Source: Streptomyces fructofermentans (GTDB lineage Bacteria > Actinomycetota > Actinomycetes > Streptomycetales > Streptomycetaceae). From it: a stretch of DNA of 64,000 nucleotides. The notes below the pieces were generated by a model. The model searched no databases. It had not been told where the DNA came from and saw only the letters and a program-made list of their open reading frames with translations. The position numbers were made by a program, and so were the translations under genes. The stretch is taken from positions 350,028 through 414,027 of the forward strand of contig NZ_BMWD01000002.1 in NCBI RefSeq assembly GCF_014651055.1, written 5' to 3'. Below are positions 36,122 to 45,351 of the stretch, piece by piece; the first letter of the stretch is position 1, and each line of letters starts with the position of its first letter.

Positions 36122-37221
36122 ACGGCGTCTCCCGGTTCTGCCTCGCCCGCCCACGCGGGCCGTTCGAGCACTTCGACGACGGCGCAGGAGTAGGTGAACC
36201 CGGCGCCGACGCTCATCCACAGCAGCAGGTCCCCGGCACCGACGCCCCCGGAGGTCACCAGGCGGTCGAACCCGGCGATCTGGTCACCGGCTCCGAGGTG
36301 TCCGACACGGCGGCTCCACTCCCAGGTGGTGCGCTCCTCGGGGATGCCGAAACGGGTGAGGAAGCCCGCCCGCAGCCGCTTGCGGCCCATGTGGGGCAGC
36401 ACGAACCGGTCGATGTCGGTGAGGGCGACCCCGGCCTCGGCGAGCGCCCGCTCGACGGAGGCGTCCTGGGCGGCCGCGCTCGTCGCGATCACCCGGGTCA
36501 CCCGCCGGCCGGCCAGGAAGTCCTTCTTGCACGCGTCCAGGTCGACGACGGGGCGGTGGCTGAACGGCCCGCTGCCGAAGGGGTCGTCGCCCCGGTGCAT
36601 GCCCTCCAGCTCCGGCGCGGAGACGGTGGCCAGTCCGCGGACGCGGGCGAAGCCCTCGGTCGAGGAGAGCACCAGCGCGGTGCCGCCGTCTCCGTAGAAG
36701 GTGCCCGAGTCGCTGCGCCAGCGGTCGAACCCGGGCGCGCGGAAGGCGTCGCCCGTGGTGACCAGGACGCGCCGGCCGGTCTCTCCGGCGGGCGGCCCGG
36801 CCCGCAGATGGTCGACCGCCAGCCCGAGGGCGGCCATGCCTCCGTTGGACACCTGGCCGACCTCCATCGCCGGGCACTGGTTGCCGACGGCCGCGCGCTG
36901 TACGTAAGAGGCGGGCGCCCACAGGTCGTGTCCCTGGTAGAAGAAGCTGGCGTGCAGGATCAGCGACACGTCGGCCGAGCCGGAGCGCCCGAGGGCGCTC
37001 CGGGCCGCACGCGCCGCCATCTCGGGTGCCGGCTCGTCCTGGACCACGGCCACCGAGAGCATCCCGGTGGTCTCGGCGAGCGCCTGGTCGCACAGCCCGG
37101 CCGCGACCGCGTCCGCGACGGCCGCGCGGGGCGGCAGCCAGGCGGCGCAGCCGGCGATGCGGATGTCCGCCGCCGGGGGCCGCGCCCGGGCGGCCCCCGC
37201 GTCGAGGTCCGTGTCCGTCAT
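36118..37221 (-). CDS. aknE2: KSIII-like starter unit synthase AknE2 (DpsC-like, Ser active site)
   Basis: A 367-residue ketoacyl synthase III-like protein. At the place of the usual catalytic cysteine stands Ser125 (VGQVSNGGM), as in DpsC of daunorubicin biosynthesis, which loads propionate through a serine. The downstream histidine/asparagine region is retained ('FVLPHMGRKRL', 'SVGAGFTYS'). This predicts a propionyl starter and thus the ethyl side chain of aklavinone. Overlaps with both the ACP gene and aknF indicate tight translational coupling. Confidence 0.93.
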   Translation of the reverse strand: MTDTDLDAGAARARPPAADIRIAGCAAWLPPRAAVADAVAAGLCDQALAETTGMLSVAVVQDEPAPEMAARAARSALGRSGSADVSLILHASFFYQGHDLWAPASYVQRAAVGNQCPAMEVGQVSNGGMAALGLAVDHLRAGPPAGETGRRVLVTTGDAFRAPGFDRWRSDSGTFYGDGGTALVLSSTEGFARVRGLATVSAPELEGMHRGDDPFGSGPFSHRPVVDLDACKKDFLAGRRVTRVIATSAAAQDASVERALAEAGVALTDIDRFVLPHMGRKRLRAGFLTRFGIPEERTTWEWSRRVGHLGAGDQIAGFDRLVTSGGVGAGDLLLWMSVGAGFTYSCAVVEVLERPAWAGEAEPGDAV

Positions 37222-37496
37222 CCGGCGGCCTCCACCGCGGGTGTCCGGACCGCGAGTTCGGCGTTGACCGCGCCGACGAACGCGGCCGGGGTCAGCGCCT
37301 CGCCGATCGTGTCCTCGGGCAGCTCGATCCCGAAACGGCGCTCCACCCTGCTGATCGCCTCCATCAGCGCGAGCGAGTCGTAGCCGAGCAGCGAGAACTC
37401 CTGGTCGGCGGCGGCCGCGGACAGTTCGACGGACTCCTCCTCGCCTGCGCACTCACGCATGATCTGGAACAGGTCTTCTGTCGTGAAAGCGGACAT
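37218..37496 (-). CDS. aknD: Acyl carrier protein AknD
   Basis: A 92-residue ACP of type II polyketide synthases. Ser41 in 'LLGYDSLALMEAI' is the phosphopantetheine site. It carries the growing decaketide for AknB/AknC. ATG 37496 lies downstream of a 521-base spacer from aknC, unusual for a minimal PKS in which the three genes are normally tightly packed. It overlaps aknE2 by four bases. Confidence 0.95.
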   Translation of the reverse strand: MSAFTTEDLFQIMRECAGEEESVELSAAAADQEFSLLGYDSLALMEAISRVERRFGIELPEDTIGEALTPAAFVGAVNAELAVRTPAVEAAG

Positions 37497-38017
37497 GACG
37501 TCTCCAAGTGGCGGCCTCGCGGGCCGCGGTGGCGCCCGGCCGCGGATGGGGCGGCCGGGTCGGACGGATGGGGTGGACGGGCCGTACCGGGCAGGACCCG
37601 GCCGGATCGGGACGGTCGATAGACGGACGGTCGACAGACGGGCGGTCGATAGACGGACGGGCGACGGACGGGCGGGCGGGCGGACGGTTCGGCGCGGTGG
37701 GGCGCGCCCCGGACGGATCGCCAGGGTGTTGGTCGTACCGGCATGCCGCGCCGGGTCGGCGAACTCCGTACGGGACCCGCCTGGTTCGGCGCATTCCCCG
37801 CGGCGGACCCCGTGGTCCGGGGTGCCGAGGGCCCGGTGGGTCGGACCCCCGAGCGCTGCGGACGGGCGGTCGGCGGTGGCAACGGCGGTGGCACGTCGGC
37901 GTGCCCCTCGCGGCGAACCGGGCGCCGGACCCGGCCCGGCTCCCGTCGAGTTCCAGGGACCCGGTCAGCGGGTTGCCTGCCCAGGTTTCCCGCCACCGGA
38001 CCCCGGACCGGGGGTGC
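37497..38017. repeat. Spacer between aknC and aknD with short direct repeats
   Basis: No gene seen in 521 bases. GGTCGATAGACGGACGG occurs at 37614-37630 and again at 37644-37660, with a variant between (GGTCGACAGACGGGC), giving a 15-base periodicity that decays into GGGCGGGC runs to about 37690. The stretch interrupts the minimal PKS operon, so an internal promoter for aknD-E2-F may lie here. Confidence 0.75.
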
Positions 38018-39241
38018 TCAGTCGGTCGGCGGGCGGCGTACCACCATCGCGCTGTTGAACCCGCCGCGGCCCCGGGCCACGATCAGCGCCGCGTCTCCTT
38101 CGACGGGTCGCGGTGAACCGGTCACGAGGTCGATGTCGCAGCCCGGTGCCGGCCCGTCGACGTGGACCGTCGGCGGGACGACACCGTCCCGCAGGGCGAA
38201 CAGGGCCGTGACGAGGTCGAGGGGCGCGGCGCCCGCGTACAGGCGGCCCGTCATGGTCTTGGGGACCGTGACCGGCACACCGCCGGGACCGAAGACCGCG
38301 GCGAGGGCCCGCGCCTCGGCGAGGTCCTGTTCCGGCTCACCGGCGCCGTCCGCGAGGACCAGGGCGATGTCCCGCGGGCCCAGTTCCGCGTCGGCCAGGG
38401 CGCCGCGGATCGCCCGCTCCAGGTTGCCCGGGCGGCCCGAACCGGGCCGCGGGTCGAACGTGGCGGCGTACCCGCTGATCTGCCCGTGGCTGCGGGCTCC
38501 GCGCTCCCGGGCCCGGTCCCCGCCCTCCAGGGTGAGGATCGCGCCGCCCTCGCCCGGCACATGGCCGTCGGCGGCCGCGTCGAACGGCAGGTAGGCGCGG
38601 CCGGGATCGTCGCTCCCGCTGAGGATTCCGGCGGAGATCTGAGCGGCGAGCCCGTACGGGCACAGGGAGGCGTCCATGCCTCCGGTCAGCATCAGCGGGG
38701 TGCCCTTGCGGATGCGGCGCCTGGCCTGCGCGACCGCGTCGAGGCCGCCCGCCTGGTCGGTGACGACCACTCCGGTGGGTCCGCGCAGGTCGTGGCGGAT
38801 CGAGAGCTGCCCGGTGTTGACCGCGTAGAACCAGGCGAACGACATGTACGCGCTGACGTGCTTGGGGTCCTTGCCCCACAGGTGGCCCAGTTCGCGCTGG
38901 CCGAACTCGAAACCGCCGGAGGCGCTGGCGGTGACCACTCCGCGCTCGTCCGCCGTCAGGCTCTCGGCGTCCAGGCCGGAGTCGGCGAGTGCCCAGTCGG
39001 AGCCCGCCAGCGCGAACTGCGTGGTGCGGTCCGTCTGCGGGACGAGGCGGCTGGGGACGTGGTCGCGCGGCGAGAAGCCGGTGACCTCGCCGGCCAGCCG
39101 CGAAGGGTAGGAGGAGGGGTCGAAGCGGGTGATGCGGCCGATGCCGCTCTCGCCGCGCAGGGTCGCCTCCCAGAACTCCTCCGCCCCGATGCCGTTGGGC
39201 GCGAGCACGCCGATGCCGGTGACGACGGTCGCGTTCGTCAT
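38018..39241 (-). CDS. aknC: Ketosynthase chain-length factor AknC
   Basis: A 407-residue KS-beta. The active-site cysteine is replaced by Gln163 (VVVTDQAGGLD), the mark of chain-length factors. With AknB it sets a decaketide (propionyl plus nine malonyl units). ATG 39241 overlaps the aknB stop by four bases. Confidence 0.95.
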   Translation of the reverse strand: MTNATVVTGIGVLAPNGIGAEEFWEATLRGESGIGRITRFDPSSYPSRLAGEVTGFSPRDHVPSRLVPQTDRTTQFALAGSDWALADSGLDAESLTADERGVVTASASGGFEFGQRELGHLWGKDPKHVSAYMSFAWFYAVNTGQLSIRHDLRGPTGVVVTDQAGGLDAVAQARRRIRKGTPLMLTGGMDASLCPYGLAAQISAGILSGSDDPGRAYLPFDAAADGHVPGEGGAILTLEGGDRARERGARSHGQISGYAATFDPRPGSGRPGNLERAIRGALADAELGPRDIALVLADGAGEPEQDLAEARALAAVFGPGGVPVTVPKTMTGRLYAGAAPLDLVTALFALRDGVVPPTVHVDGPAPGCDIDLVTGSPRPVEGDAALIVARGRGGFNSAMVVRRPPTD

Positions 39242-40509
39242 GGGTTCCTCCCTTCGGAGTTCGTGAGCACCATCGCGCTCTGGAAGCCGCCGAAGCCGCT
39301 GCCCACCGTCAGCACGGTGTCGGTGGGCTGGTCGCGCGCCGTCAACGGCACGTAGTCGAGGTCGAGTTGGGGATCGGGTTCGTACAGTCCCGCCGTGGGC
39401 GGCAGCACGCCGTGCCGGATCACCAGCGCGGAGGCGGCGGCCTCGATGGAACCGACGGCGCCGAGCGAGTGGCCGATGACCGCCTTGATGGAGCTGACCG
39501 GGACCCGGTGGGCGTGCTCGCCCAGGCTGTGCTTGATCGCGGCGGTCTCGTGGATGTCGTTCTGACGGGTCGCCGTGCCGTGCGCGTTGACGTAGCCGAC
39601 GGCCTCGCGGTCGATCCCGGCGTCGTCGAGCGCGCCGGTGATGGCCGCGGCCATCTCCAGCCCGTCCGGGCGCAGTCCGGTCATGTGGTGGGCGTTGGCG
39701 CGCGCGGCGAAGCCGGCGATCTCGGCGTAGATCTGCGCCCCGCGCCTGCGCGCGGACTCCCGCTCCTCCAGGACGAGTACGGCGGCTCCCTCGCCCAGTA
39801 CGAAGCCGCTGCGCGTCCTGTCGAAGGGCCGCGAGGCGTGGTCGGGGGTGTCGTTGCGCGGCGAGGTCGCCTTGATCGCGTCGAAGCAGGCGACGGTGAT
39901 GGGCGCGATGGGAGCGTCGCTGCCCCCGGCGACCATGATGTCGGCCGTGCCCTCGCGGATCAGTTCTACCGCGTGCCCCAGGGAGTCGAGGCCGGAGGTG
40001 CAGCCCGCCGAGACGAGCGCGACGGGGCCCTCGGCGCCCGCCTCCCAGGCCACCTCGGCCGCCATCGAGCTCGGCACGAAGTAGTCGTACAGGTAGGGAG
40101 TGCCCGCCGCGTGGTCGACCAGCCACCGCTGCCCGCCGTCACTGCGCGCGACGTACTCCTCCTCCAGTTTCTGGGTGCATCCCACCGCGGAGCCGAGGCT
40201 GACACCGGTCCGGTGCGCGTTGGTCGCGTCGATCTCGATCCCGCTGTCGGCCAGTGCCTCCCGCGCGGCGACCAGGGCGAACTGGGTGGCCCGGTCCAGC
40301 CGTACGGTGTCGCGGACGGTCAGGCCCGCGCGCGCCCCGTCGAAGTCGCATTCGGCTGCCATCCGGGAGCGGAACGCGGTCGCGTCGAAGGCGGTGATGG
40401 TCCTGGTCGCGGAGACACCGGAGACGATGCGCTCCCAGAACGCCTTGGTGCCGATGCCGCCCGGGGCGATCACTCCCAGTCCTGTGACCACCACCCGACG
40501 GCCCGTCAT
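39238..40509 (-). CDS. aknB: Ketosynthase alpha subunit AknB
   Basis: A 423-residue KS-alpha with catalytic Cys170 (VSAGCTSGLDS) and the conserved histidines in 'VNAHGTATRQND' and 'IKAVIGHSLGAVG'. It condenses malonyl-ACP units with AknC and AknD. It overlaps both aknX upstream and aknC downstream by four bases, forming a translationally coupled X-B-C set. Confidence 0.96.
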   Translation of the reverse strand: MTGRRVVVTGLGVIAPGGIGTKAFWERIVSGVSATRTITAFDATAFRSRMAAECDFDGARAGLTVRDTVRLDRATQFALVAAREALADSGIEIDATNAHRTGVSLGSAVGCTQKLEEEYVARSDGGQRWLVDHAAGTPYLYDYFVPSSMAAEVAWEAGAEGPVALVSAGCTSGLDSLGHAVELIREGTADIMVAGGSDAPIAPITVACFDAIKATSPRNDTPDHASRPFDRTRSGFVLGEGAAVLVLEERESARRRGAQIYAEIAGFAARANAHHMTGLRPDGLEMAAAITGALDDAGIDREAVGYVNAHGTATRQNDIHETAAIKHSLGEHAHRVPVSSIKAVIGHSLGAVGSIEAAASALVIRHGVLPPTAGLYEPDPQLDLDYVPLTARDQPTDTVLTVGSGFGGFQSAMVLTNSEGRNP

Positions 40510-40907
40510 ATCCGGTCCCGTTCACGCAGCGGCGCCCCGGTGGCCGGCGCGTCCGCGCCGGTCGCGGGGCCGGCCGGCGGGCCGCCCGCGTGGTGCAGCC
40601 TGGCCACGTACAGCTCGGGCCGGCTCTCCGCGAGCGCGCGCAGCGCGCCGGCGTGCGGCGGGAAGTCGGCGTGCGCGACGGCGGCGCGGAAGGAGGCGAT
40701 GTCCGTCCACTCGGCGACGTTGACGTACTGGCCGGGCCGCTCCGCGTGCCGGGAGAGCGTGTGCCGGACGAAGCCCGGCTGGCGTGCCATGAACTCCGAC
40801 GTCCGCGCGAACTCCTTCTCGAACACCTCGGGTTCGGCGTGCACGGTGAAGGTGTTCACGAACGTGACGGCGCCGATGCCCTTGGCATCCGGCTCGTGGT
40901 CCGTCAT
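40506..40907 (-). CDS. aknX: Anthrone oxygenase AknX (ABM family)
   Basis: A 133-residue cofactor-free monooxygenase of the antibiotic-biosynthesis-monooxygenase fold (ActVA-Orf6-like). It oxidises the C-12 anthrone to the anthraquinone aklanonic acid. The central 'PGQYVNVAEWTD' has Trp67 and nearby asparagine as in this enzyme group. The C-terminal 25 residues are an Ala/Pro-rich tail. ATG 40907 has GAGGAGG upstream. First gene of the minus-strand PKS operon, divergent from aknA. Confidence 0.92.
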   Translation of the reverse strand: MTDHEPDAKGIGAVTFVNTFTVHAEPEVFEKEFARTSEFMARQPGFVRHTLSRHAERPGQYVNVAEWTDIASFRAAVAHADFPPHAGALRALAESRPELYVARLHHAGGPPAGPATGADAPATGAPLRERDRI

Positions 40908-41141
40908 CGATGGCCTCCTCGTTGCCCGGTTGTGCCCGGTGTCTTTGACCCGATCGGGTGCCCCGGCGTCACTTGACATCGTGCGGTTGTTCGTTGCGTA
41001 CCAAGCTGCGTGGCCGGTCTCGCAGGTGGGTGGACGGCTGCTGGAGCCCGGGCCGGGCCAGGGGTAGAGCACATTTCGAGCGGCCGCTGAAACCCTCGCA
41101 GTCGTCCGACACCCCATCGCAGGACCGCCGAGGAGCCGTCA
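40908..41141. promoter_or_regulatory. Divergent aknX / aknA promoter region
   Basis: This 234-base region drives the minimal PKS operon leftwards and aknA-aknE1 rightwards. It includes A/T-richer tracts around 40975-41005. It is a likely SARP target; specific sites were not resolved. Confidence 0.5.
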
Positions 41142-41927
41142 ATGTCGCCAGCAGTCGAACGCGTCGCCGTCGTCACGGGTGCCACCAGCGGGATCGGTCT
41201 CGCCGTGGCCCGCGCCCTGGCCGAGGACGGTGCCCGGGTCTTCATCTGCGCCCGGGACGCGGACCGGGTCGCCCTCACCGCCAAGGCGCTGCGCGAGGCC
41301 GGACACGAGGTCGACGGCATCGCCTGCGACGTGCGCGACACGGAGCAGGTGCGCGCCTTCGTCCGTGCGGCCGTCGACCGGTTCGGGCCGGTCGACGCGC
41401 TGGTGAACAACGCCGGCCGCAGCGGCGGCGGCCACACCGCGCAGATCGCCGACGAGCTGTGGCTCGACGTGATGGAGACCAATCTCAACAGCGTCTTCCG
41501 GATGAGCCGGGAGGTGCTGACGACCGGCGGAATGCTGGAGCGCGGCGCCGGGCGGATCGTCAACATCGCCTCGACGGGCGGCAAGCAGGGTGTGGCGCTG
41601 GGAGCGCCCTACTCGGCGTCGAAGCACGGCGTGGTCGGCTTCACCAAGGCCCTGGGCCTGGAGCTGGCGCGGACGGGCATCACCGTCAACGCCGTGTGCC
41701 CCGGCTACGTCGAGACGCCGATGGCCGAGCGGGTGCGCCAGGGATACGCCGGCGCCTGGGACATCACCGAGGACGAGGTGCTGGAGAGGTTCGAGGCGAA
41801 GATCCCCCTCGGCCGCTACTCCACGCCGGACGAGGTCGCCGGGCTCGTCGGCTACCTGCTCTCCCCGACGGCCGCGTCCATCACCGCTCAGGCGATGAAC
41901 GTCTGCGGCGGGCTCGGCAACTACTGA
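41142..41927 (+). CDS. aknA: Polyketide C-9 ketoreductase AknA
   Basis: A 261-residue SDR of the ActIII type: 'VTGATSGIGLAVA' for NADPH, 'NNAGRSGGG' (the proline-glycine-glycine region of ActIII is replaced by SGG), catalytic 'NIASTGGK', and YSASK for the Tyr/Lys pair. It reduces C-9 of the nascent decaketide and so directs the first-ring fold. It is followed 49 bases later by the aromatase. Confidence 0.94.
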   Translation: MSPAVERVAVVTGATSGIGLAVARALAEDGARVFICARDADRVALTAKALREAGHEVDGIACDVRDTEQVRAFVRAAVDRFGPVDALVNNAGRSGGGHTAQIADELWLDVMETNLNSVFRMSREVLTTGGMLERGAGRIVNIASTGGKQGVALGAPYSASKHGVVGFTKALGLELARTGITVNAVCPGYVETPMAERVRQGYAGAWDITEDEVLERFEAKIPLGRYSTPDEVAGLVGYLLSPTAASITAQAMNVCGGLGNY

Positions 41928-41976
41928 CAGCGGCGCCCGGCCGTGCGCGGCCGCGGGCACACATGAGGGGACCAGC

Positions 41977-43329
41977 ATGCCGCACAAGGTGCACAGGACC
42001 GAACACTCGATCACGGTGGCCGCGGCCCCGGAGGCCGTCTTCGGCCTGGTCGAACGGGCGGAGGACTGGCCGCACGTCTTTCCGCCGAGCCTGCACGTGG
42101 AGTACCTGGAGCGGTCCGGCGACGAGGAGCGCCTGCGGATCTGGGCCACCGCCAACGGCGAGGTCAAGTCCTGGACCTCGCGCCGTGAACTGGACCGCGC
42201 GGGACTGCGGATCCGGTTCCGCCAGGAGGTCTCCCAGGCGCCGGTGGCCGCCATGGGCGGGGAGTGGATCGTCGAGGCGCTGCCCGACGGCGGCAGCCGG
42301 GTGCGGCTGCTGCACGACTTCCGGGCCGTGGACGACCTGGAGCGGAACGTCACCTGGATCCTGGAGGCGATCGAGCGCAACAGCGCGGCCGAGCTGGCCG
42401 CGCTGGAGTCCGCCGCGCTGCGCGCCGGGACCGACGAGGCGCCCCACACCTTCGAGGACTCGGTGCGGATCGACGCCCCGGCCGAGGACGTACGCGCCTT
42501 CCTGCGGGACGCCGGCCGGTGGCAGGAGCGGCTCCCGCACGTCGCCCGGGTGCTGCTGAAGGAGGACACCCCCGACGTCCAGCACCTGGAGATGGACACG
42601 CGCGCCCCGGACGGCTCGACGCACACCACGGCCTCCGTACGGATCTGCCTGCCCGACGGGCGGATCGCGTACAAGCAGTCGCAGACCCCGGCCCTGATGT
42701 CCGTGCACACCGGGGAGTGGACGGTACGGGAGACCCCGTCAGGCTGCGTCGCGGTGTCCCGGCACACCGTGGTCGTCAACGCGGCGGCCGTCACCGCGGT
42801 CCTCGGCGCGACCGCGACCACCGCCGACGCCCGCGCGTTCATCCAGGACGCGCTGGGCGGCAACAGCACGATCACCATGCGGCACGCCAAGGCGTACGCG
42901 GAGGGCCGGGCCGGGACGGAGCCGGTGCCGCCCGACGTGTACGCCTCCCTCCAGCAGTTCTACGCCCGGCAGATGCGCCTCCTCGACGAGGGCGAGGGCG
43001 ACGCCTGGGCGGCCACGTTCGCCGAGGACGGCGTCTTCGACCAGAGCACGTTCACCGAGCCGCTGCGCGGTCGTACGACGATCGCGGCGGCCGTGCGGGA
43101 ACGGCCCGACGCGCCGCCCGGCACGGTGCGCCGGCACTGGCTGGGCCTGCCGGCCGCCTGGCGCTTCCCGGACGGTTCGGTGCGCACCGCCTACGACGCC
43201 CTGGTCGTCGCGACCGCGACGGGCGCGGCGCCCGTGATCCGGCTCAGCACCTCGTGCCGGGACGTCCTCGTCCAGGACGGGGACGGCTGGCTGGTGAGCC
43301 ACCGGTATGTGGGCCACGACGGGCCGTGA
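41977..43329 (+). CDS. aknE1: Aromatase/cyclase AknE1 fused to a SnoaL-like domain
   Basis: A 450-residue protein. Residues 1-150 and 160-315 are two START-like (polyketide cyclase) domains, the di-domain arrangement of ActVII/Gra-ORF4 enzymes acting on reduced polyketides, which are about 316 residues long. Residues about 322-447 are an extra NTF2/SnoaL-like domain ('VYASLQQFYARQMRLLDEGE') closely resembling the free protein AknV at 52176-52610. The first two domains should aromatise the first ring. The role of the third is unknown. Whether this extension is common to anthracycline aromatases I cannot verify. Confidence 0.88.
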   Translation: MPHKVHRTEHSITVAAAPEAVFGLVERAEDWPHVFPPSLHVEYLERSGDEERLRIWATANGEVKSWTSRRELDRAGLRIRFRQEVSQAPVAAMGGEWIVEALPDGGSRVRLLHDFRAVDDLERNVTWILEAIERNSAAELAALESAALRAGTDEAPHTFEDSVRIDAPAEDVRAFLRDAGRWQERLPHVARVLLKEDTPDVQHLEMDTRAPDGSTHTTASVRICLPDGRIAYKQSQTPALMSVHTGEWTVRETPSGCVAVSRHTVVVNAAAVTAVLGATATTADARAFIQDALGGNSTITMRHAKAYAEGRAGTEPVPPDVYASLQQFYARQMRLLDEGEGDAWAATFAEDGVFDQSTFTEPLRGRTTIAAAVRERPDAPPGTVRRHWLGLPAAWRFPDGSVRTAYDALVVATATGAAPVIRLSTSCRDVLVQDGDGWLVSHRYVGHDGP

Positions 43330-43348
43330 GGTCCGCCGCCTCGGACAG

Positions 43349-43391
43349 CGCCGGTTCTCCGGGGGCCGCGCCGGCTCCCGGAGAACCGGCG
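43349..43391. terminator. Hairpin between aknE1 and aknK
   Basis: CGCCGGTTCTCCGGG (43349-43363) pairs perfectly with 43377-43391 around a 13-base loop. It ends 25 bases before the aknK start on the same strand, so it could terminate the aknA-E1 transcript or attenuate read-through into the sugar operon. Confidence 0.65.
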
Positions 43392-43416
43392 TCACCATTC
43401 GCGAAAAGGGAGATCG

Positions 43417-44733
43417 ATGAAGGTCCTGTTCACCACGTTCGCCGCGAAGTCCCATATGCATGCCCAGGTCCCGCTGGCCTGGGCCCTCCAGACCGCCGGA
43501 CACGAGGTCCGCATCGCCAGCCAGCCGGACCTGGCGGAGGACATCACCCGTACCGGACTGACCGCCGTGTGCGTCGGTGAGCCGCTGCTCCTGGAGGAGC
43601 AGATGCAGCGGGTCAACGAGGGCCTGGGCGACGACGCCGAGATCATGGAGAGCCAGGCGGAAGCCGGGATGGACATGACGGAGACGCGTCCCGAGATGCT
43701 GACCTGGGACCACGTCCTCGGTGTGTTCACCTCGATGACCGCGATGGCCTTCCAGAACTCCTGCCCGGAACGCATGATCGACGACGTGGTCGCGTTCAGC
43801 CGCGAGTGGCAGCCGGACCTCGTCGTCTGGGACACGCTGTCGTTCGCGGGCCCGGTGGCCGCCAAGGTCACCGGAGCGGCCCACGCCCGGCTGCTGTTCG
43901 GGCTCGACCTGCTCGGGCGGATGCGCGAGACCTTCCTCGACCTCCAGTCGGAGCGGCTGCCGGAACTGCGTGACGACCCGCTGCGCGAGTGGCTGACGTG
44001 GACGCTCGGCCGGTACGGCGCGGAGTTCGACGAGGAGGTCGCCGTCGGCCAGTGGACCGTCGACCCGGTCCCGCCGTCGATGAGGTTCCCGGTGCGCCAG
44101 CCGTTCGTGCCGCTGCGCTACATCCCGTACAACGGGCAGGCGGTGGTGCCCGACTGGCTGCACGAGCCGCCGAAGAAGCGCCGGATCTGCCTGACGCTCG
44201 GAGTGGCGCACCGGGAGGTGCTGGACGGCGACCGCGCCTCGATCGGCCAGTTGGTCGAGGCGCTGGCCGAACTCGACGTCGAGGTGGTCGCGACGCTCAA
44301 CGCCAAGCAGCTGTCGGGACTGCCGAAGCTGCCGGACAACGTCAGGGCCGTGGACTTCGTCCCGCTCAACGCGCTGCTGCCGACATGCTCCGCCGTCATC
44401 CACCACGGCGGCTCCGGCACCTTCCAGACCGCGCTGGCGCACGGCGTGCCGCAGCTCATCGTGCCCGACATGGTCTGGGACACGATCCACAAGGCGAAGC
44501 AGCTGGAGCGGTTCGGCGCCGGGCTCTACCTGCACGACGTGGACCACTACACCGCGCAGGACGTGCGCGACCACGTGACGCGCCTGCTGGACGAGCCGTC
44601 GTTCGCCGACAACTGCGCCCGGATCCGCCGGGAGATGGTGGGGACCCCGAGCCCCAACGACGTCGTCCCGCTGCTGGAGAAGCTGACCGCCGAGCACCGC
44701 GCCGCCCGCGGCACCACCCGAGGGGAGCAGTAG
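43417..44733 (+). CDS. aknK: Glycosyltransferase AknK
   Basis: A 438-residue GT-1 (GT-B fold) enzyme of the macrolide/anthracycline group: N-terminal 'VLFTTFAAKSHMHAQVPLAWAL', C-terminal nucleotide-sugar motif 'VIHHGGSGTFQTALAHGVPQLIVP'. By gene order it corresponds to AknK, which adds 2-deoxyfucose to rhodosaminyl-aklavinone and can add the next sugar. It has no dedicated P450-like helper next to it, unlike AknS. It starts an operon K-L-M-N; aknL begins on the base after its stop. Confidence 0.9.
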   Translation: MKVLFTTFAAKSHMHAQVPLAWALQTAGHEVRIASQPDLAEDITRTGLTAVCVGEPLLLEEQMQRVNEGLGDDAEIMESQAEAGMDMTETRPEMLTWDHVLGVFTSMTAMAFQNSCPERMIDDVVAFSREWQPDLVVWDTLSFAGPVAAKVTGAAHARLLFGLDLLGRMRETFLDLQSERLPELRDDPLREWLTWTLGRYGAEFDEEVAVGQWTVDPVPPSMRFPVRQPFVPLRYIPYNGQAVVPDWLHEPPKKRRICLTLGVAHREVLDGDRASIGQLVEALAELDVEVVATLNAKQLSGLPKLPDNVRAVDFVPLNALLPTCSAVIHHGGSGTFQTALAHGVPQLIVPDMVWDTIHKAKQLERFGAGLYLHDVDHYTAQDVRDHVTRLLDEPSFADNCARIRREMVGTPSPNDVVPLLEKLTAEHRAARGTTRGEQ

Positions 44734-45351
44734 ATGGGATCCGCCGTGCAGTACCGCGAGCTGGCCGTGTCCGGCGCGTACGCCTTCACGCCGCCCGTCT
44801 TCGAGGACGAGCGCGGCCTGTTCACCTCCCCGTACCAGGAGCCGGCGTTCGTCGAGGCCCTGGGCCACCCCCTGTTCCCCGTCGCGCAGTCGAACCACAG
44901 CTCGTCGCGTCGCGGCACCGTGCGCGGCATCCACTACACCGTGACCCCGCCGGGTGTGGCGAAGTACGTGTACTGCGCGCGGGGCCGCGCCATCGACATC
45001 GTGGTGGACATCCGCGTGGGCTCGCCCACCTTCGGCCGCTGGGACTCGTCCGTGCTGGACCCGCGGGGCTTCAGCGCCATGTACTTCCCGGTCGGCGTCG
45101 GGCACGCCTTCATCGCCCTGGAGGACGACACCGTGATGTCGTACATGCTCTCCGGGAGCTACGAGGCGCAGCACGAGCTGTCCCTCTCCCCGCTCGACCC
45201 CGAACTGGGCCTGCCGATCCCGCAGGACGTGGAGCCCCTGCTGTCCGCTCGGGACACGGCGGCGCCCCGGCTCGCGCAGGTGAAGGCGGAGGGCGGCCTG
45301 CCGGAGTACGACAAGTGCCGCCGGATCGAGGCCGCGCTGTGGCGGTCCTGA
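44734..45351 (+). CDS. aknL: TDP-4-keto-6-deoxyhexose 3,5-epimerase AknL
   Basis: A 205-residue RmlC-like cupin. 'GTVRGIHYTVTPPGVAKYV' holds the catalytic histidine and 'MYFPVGVGHAFIALEDDTVMSYML' the cupin core with the tyrosine region. It inverts the sugar to the L-series, needed for all three L-sugars of the product. The gene has no spacing from aknK and overlaps aknM by 13 bases. Confidence 0.92.
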   Translation: MGSAVQYRELAVSGAYAFTPPVFEDERGLFTSPYQEPAFVEALGHPLFPVAQSNHSSSRRGTVRGIHYTVTPPGVAKYVYCARGRAIDIVVDIRVGSPTFGRWDSSVLDPRGFSAMYFPVGVGHAFIALEDDTVMSYMLSGSYEAQHELSLSPLDPELGLPIPQDVEPLLSARDTAAPRLAQVKAEGGLPEYDKCRRIEAALWRS

